From a virus, in the IMG/VR virus record IMGVR_UViG_3300034190_001886, positions 1 to 22,719 of that record: 22,719 nt of DNA. One strand, 5' to 3'. The position numbers and the translations under genes are program-made. Every line of letters starts with the position of its first letter. Within the stretch, counting starts at the first letter, position 1. Positions 20,491 through 22,719 of this stretch are shown piece by piece. The notes beneath the pieces are model-generated. The model did not search any database. It was not told where the DNA came from and worked only from the letters and a program-made list of their open reading frames with translations.

Positions 20491-20832
20491 TTAGCCACGC
20501 ATCTTAGTTCTTTTTTTTCTTTTAGGATCAATGGCTCCACAACCCCTAGCAACAAAAGATACCTTGCCACCATTACGCATAAAACCAATTTGATTTCTCA
20601 CTTCTTTTGGCAATTTAGGTAAGCCTTTATTACCCGCAGGTATGGGCTTTAGTTTTTTATTGTTTTTAATCATTGCACCACCGTTTGCTTTGTATTGACC
20701 GCCCATCTTCTTATATTCTTTAACCATATAAGCATTTGCATAAGCACTAGGGTATACATCAAATTTAGCCCTAGCCTTTGCTTTAGCTTTTTTATATAAG
20801 CTTGGATTTTTTACATTGTCAGGTATTGCCAT
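20491..20832 (-). CDS. Basic small phage protein with NGGKVSF...RGCG tail
   Basis: A 113-residue protein starting MAIPDNVKNPSLYKKAKAKA, a lysine-rich helix, with SAYANAYMVKEYKKMGGQY, then ANGGAMIK, and ending MRNGGKVSFVARGCGAIDPK followed by RKKRTKMRG. The YxxAYMVKEYKKMGG helix and the NGGKVSF-RGCG end are recurrent elements of marine phage proteins. It likely binds DNA or another virion component. Function unknown. Confidence 0.65.
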   Translation of the reverse strand: MAIPDNVKNPSLYKKAKAKARAKFDVYPSAYANAYMVKEYKKMGGQYKANGGAMIKNNKKLKPIPAGNKGLPKLPKEVRNQIGFMRNGGKVSFVARGCGAIDPKRKKRTKMRG

Positions 20833-21138
20833 TTAGCACCTCCATCTTCGTCTTGCTTGGCGAATTCTTGAATTAGGATCATTCCTTGTTTTTTTAGAAC
20901 TTCTTTTAAGTTGACCAAGTGATCTAGCACAATAAGATTTTCTTCGTGCCGCCCTTTCTTTAGTTCTTGGTTTTTTTTCTGTAACTGCTGTTTTAAGTTT
21001 TGAACCGGGGTTTTTTCTTCGGTAGGCTTTGACACCTCTTTCAGTCATGCCTGCACCCTTTTTGGTGGGTCGGTAATTACCTCCCTTGCCTGTGGTTCTT
21101 GCAATAGGTTTTGATTTTCTTTTCTTTTTTATAGCCAC
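20833..21138 (-). CDS. Basic small protein, DUF6321-like
   Basis: A 101-residue protein with GTG start at 21138 sharing one base with the upstream TAG. GAGMTERGVKAYRRKNPGSK, then AARRKSYCARSLGQLK and a tail RIRQARRRWRC fit the DUF6321-like phage family. Very basic, with conserved Cys and Trp. Probable DNA-contacting or structural role; unproven. An overlapping 74-codon frame on the same strand (20811-21035) is not preferred because this frame carries the conserved blocks and couples to the upstream gene. Confidence 0.6.
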   Translation of the reverse strand: MAIKKKRKSKPIARTTGKGGNYRPTKKGAGMTERGVKAYRRKNPGSKLKTAVTEKKPRTKERAARRKSYCARSLGQLKRSSKKTRNDPNSRIRQARRRWRC

Positions 21139-21932
21139 TACTCTGAATAAGGTCTATTTTGTATGTAAAGAATGTCCAAACCTGCTGAAACTGCAAGATT
21201 AGCATTTGAGCTACTTGCTATAGCTCTTACCTCTAAATCTGTTTTTTCTTCAAATTTTATTGGGTAATTAAATTCTTGATGAATGATATCTTGAGATAAA
21301 GCAAACTTATCTTTTACATTAAATACACCACCATCAGGTCTTGCAACCAAAGATACGGTTCCATACTTATTTGCTGTTTCAGTATTCATGGTAATATCTA
21401 ATTGATGTAAATATGCGGTATATCCTGCTGGCACTGTCCAAAAACACATTAGCGTTTGGTTATCACCAACATCAATTACACCATATTTATTCGCAGGCAC
21501 CCCTGAACTAACTGTTCCTGTTCCTGCGTAAATCTTTCCTGCGTTTTGTCCGCCACTTCCTGCGGTATCTACAATCATTCTAAATACTCTTAAAAAAGAG
21601 TTAGTTGTATTGACTGCGGTTTGTCCGTTTAAAGTAACAGACTCACTAATTTCGTTGTAACTTCCATCTAAGCCTGAGATGGTTATTGTTCTTGCACCAG
21701 TTCCTGCTGAAGCATCATTAGCACTAGCACTAGATATTTTCAAAACACTAGCTGAAGTTAAGTAAGAGTAAAGCCCACCTTCTGACCAAATGGTTTCAAG
21801 TGAATCATCAATATCAGCATTAAAACCAAACTTAAATTGTGTTTCATGATAGGCAACCTGACCCCTTGAAACCTGAAGCTCAAAAGGCTCGGAAGTACCA
21901 AATCTTGAAACTGATGATACTTCCCTAGCCAT
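21138..21932 (-). CDS. Beta-rich virion structural protein
   Basis: A 264-residue protein dominated by short beta segments and Ser/Thr/Gly/Asn, e.g. ARTITISGLDGSYNEISESV, then CFWTVPAGYTAYLHQLDITM and ATANKYG-type turns. The pattern (a TISGLDGxYNEISESVTL-type sandwich plus a VPAGYTAYLHQL module) is common in marine phage virion proteins next to capsid genes. It could be a head fibre or decoration protein. The ATG at 21932 begins MAREVSSVSRFGTSEPFE. Its stop overlaps the next gene's GTG. Confidence 0.6.
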   Translation of the reverse strand: MAREVSSVSRFGTSEPFELQVSRGQVAYHETQFKFGFNADIDDSLETIWSEGGLYSYLTSASVLKISSASANDASAGTGARTITISGLDGSYNEISESVTLNGQTAVNTTNSFLRVFRMIVDTAGSGGQNAGKIYAGTGTVSSGVPANKYGVIDVGDNQTLMCFWTVPAGYTAYLHQLDITMNTETANKYGTVSLVARPDGGVFNVKDKFALSQDIIHQEFNYPIKFEEKTDLEVRAIASSSNANLAVSAGLDILYIQNRPYSE

Positions 21933-21937
21933 ATTTT

Positions 21938-22237
21938 TTAAGAATGAAAAATAGTAACTCTATCAATATTACTTAATACAACATGCACGCCAGTTTCAAA
22001 CAAAACACCTGAATCAGGTATGTTTAATGTTTCAGTATCGTTAGCGTTACAAGGTGCAATAAGCAAAGTTGAACCTGTCACTGAGCCATCTCTAAATGTA
22101 ACAGTTCCATCAGAAGTACCACCTGCGATGATATAACCTCTTAATCTTGATCTACCTGAGATTAAAGAAGCACCGCCAGTAGCACTAGATGTTGTGGTTG
22201 CTGTTTTTACATCTGAGCCAGTTATTCTAGTAGACAT
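21938..22237 (-). CDS. Small beta-rich head-associated protein
   Basis: A 99-residue protein of short beta strands: SGRSRLRGYIIAGGTSDGTV, then TFRDGS, then LLIAPCNAND, then VHVVLSNIDRVTIF. The xRGYxIxxGxxxGTVTFRDG core resembles small phage head/decoration proteins that lie between head fibre genes. It follows the head-fibre-like gene with 14 bp between them. Function inferred from position and fold. Confidence 0.55.
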   Translation of the reverse strand: MSTRITGSDVKTATTTSSATGGASLISGRSRLRGYIIAGGTSDGTVTFRDGSVTGSTLLIAPCNANDTETLNIPDSGVLFETGVHVVLSNIDRVTIFHS

Positions 22238-22251
22238 ACTAAGCTCCTAAA

Positions 22252-22719
22252 TTATGCGTCAGCAAATGGTGTAACTATAGTTCCTGAACCAATAAGTAAA
22301 GAATTGTGAACAAGATAAGTAGCTGTATCAATAGCTGTTACTTGTACAACACTTCCAACAATACCACCTTTGGTTGTACCATTTAAAGTCATGACATCAT
22401 TATCTGCTGCTGGAACGAAAGCTTTCTTTGTACTATCATCGATAGCTACAATTACTGCACCTTTGAACTTATCAGTACCATCAGTTTTGATGTCAAGATC
22501 AGTTGCTAAAGTTTCAATGTAGAAAAAGAAAGAAGCTCCAATGTTGTTGGTTTGGTTTGGATCAGTTGGATCACTTGGAGTAGTTGATACGATTGAAGGC
22601 AAAGTAAATTTACCATCAGCATCATTACATAAAAGTATCTTACCTGCGTGTGCATCTACAGTTAAAGTTGTATCTGCGGTTAAAGAAACAGAGTTATTAA
22701 CCCCTGCTGAAATAAATCC
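22252..22719 (-). CDS. Head fibre/decoration-like protein (partial, runs off right edge)
   Basis: The frame is open to the right edge. Upstream of the TTG at 22602 the reading continues without a stop and encodes VSLTADTTLTVDAHAGKILL, which is conserved-looking structure, so TTG is not the start; the true start lies outside the window. At least 155 residues are visible. The LTADTTLTVDAHAGK and KFTLPSIVST segments resemble head-fibre/decoration modules with the T-L-T-x-x-d-x-G-K and f-T-L-P pattern. The C-terminal part is beta-rich and ends IVTPFADA. Upstream of it should lie the capsid gene. Confidence 0.65.
   Translation of the reverse strand, partial: GFISAGVNNSVSLTADTTLTVDAHAGKILLCNDADGKFTLPSIVSTTPSDPTDPNQTNNIGASFFFYIETLATDLDIKTDGTDKFKGAVIVAIDDSTKKAFVPAADNDVMTLNGTTKGGIVGSVVQVTAIDTATYLVHNSLLIGSGTIVTPFADA

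Noticed and set aside
20811-21035. 74-codon minus-strand frame overlapping the DUF6321-like gene
   Set aside because: The overlapping 101-codon frame couples to the upstream stop and holds the conserved RRKSYCARS and C-terminal blocks.
22252-22602. TTG start for the rightmost gene
   Set aside because: The frame continues upstream without a stop to the edge and encodes structured sequence, so the gene is partial and TTG is internal.
1-22719. CRISPR array, tRNA genes, insertion sequences, integrase
   Set aside because: No spaced direct repeats, no cloverleaf sequence and no transposase or recombinase motifs were seen.

Overview
This 22.7 kb window is an AT-rich, gene-dense piece of a tailed double-stranded DNA phage genome. 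It is best explained as a short-tailed phage (podovirus) of a marine alphaproteobacterium, possibly a Pelagibacter-type host. The phage assignment rests on a Toprim primase, a RecE-like exonuclease, P22 gp4-like and gp10-like tail-machine proteins, large putative ejection proteins and small Gly/Lys-rich proteins typical of uncultured marine phages. No tape measure, tail tube or sheath gene is seen. The host is inferred, not shown. Terminase, portal and major capsid genes are absent and probably lie beyond the right edge, upstream of the minus-strand structural genes.

Layout. (1) 1-824, minus: start-proximal part of a Toprim primase running off the left edge. (2) 825-921: divergent control region. 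(3) 922-3258, plus: replication/recombination operon with an SSB-like protein ending in the SSB C-terminal tip, a RecE/DUF3799-type PD-(D/E)XK exonuclease, a small unknown and a second PD-(D/E)XK nuclease. (4) 3255-6169, minus: eleven very small, overlapping unknown genes (early/host-takeover type), including two miniproteins of 49 and 33 residues. They follow a sigma70-like promoter at 6203-6230, and a SAM-dependent methyltransferase (6246-6815) with its own promoter lies just upstream. (5) 6872-7342, plus: a two-gene island, a 57-residue ribbon-helix-helix protein and a DUF1289 Cys-cluster protein, sharing a bidirectional promoter region with the methyltransferase. (6) 7339-22719, minus: the late structural operon. 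In transcription order from the right edge it has three beta-rich head/decoration proteins, three basic conserved small proteins, an unknown with a CPYAKK motif, a 12-residue-repeat basic protein, two tail adaptors around a zinc-ribbon protein, a Rossmann-like protein, a small helical protein, a small beta protein, a gp10-like tail hub, a small unknown and four large internal/ejection-type proteins.

How it fits together. The plus operon supplies ssDNA protection and end processing for replication and recombination alongside the primase. The small-gene operon probably modulates the host. The late operon builds the head-tail junction and the proteins ejected into the cell. Both convergent junctions (3255-3258 and 7339-7342) have overlapping stop codons and no room for an intergenic terminator. 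The least explained parts are the 10-bp tandem repeats at two promoters next to the RHH gene, a start cassette reused at three junctions of the small-gene operon, a 10-bp inverted repeat ahead of the exonuclease gene, and a short Gly-Gly-x-Val motif recurring across otherwise unrelated virion proteins.
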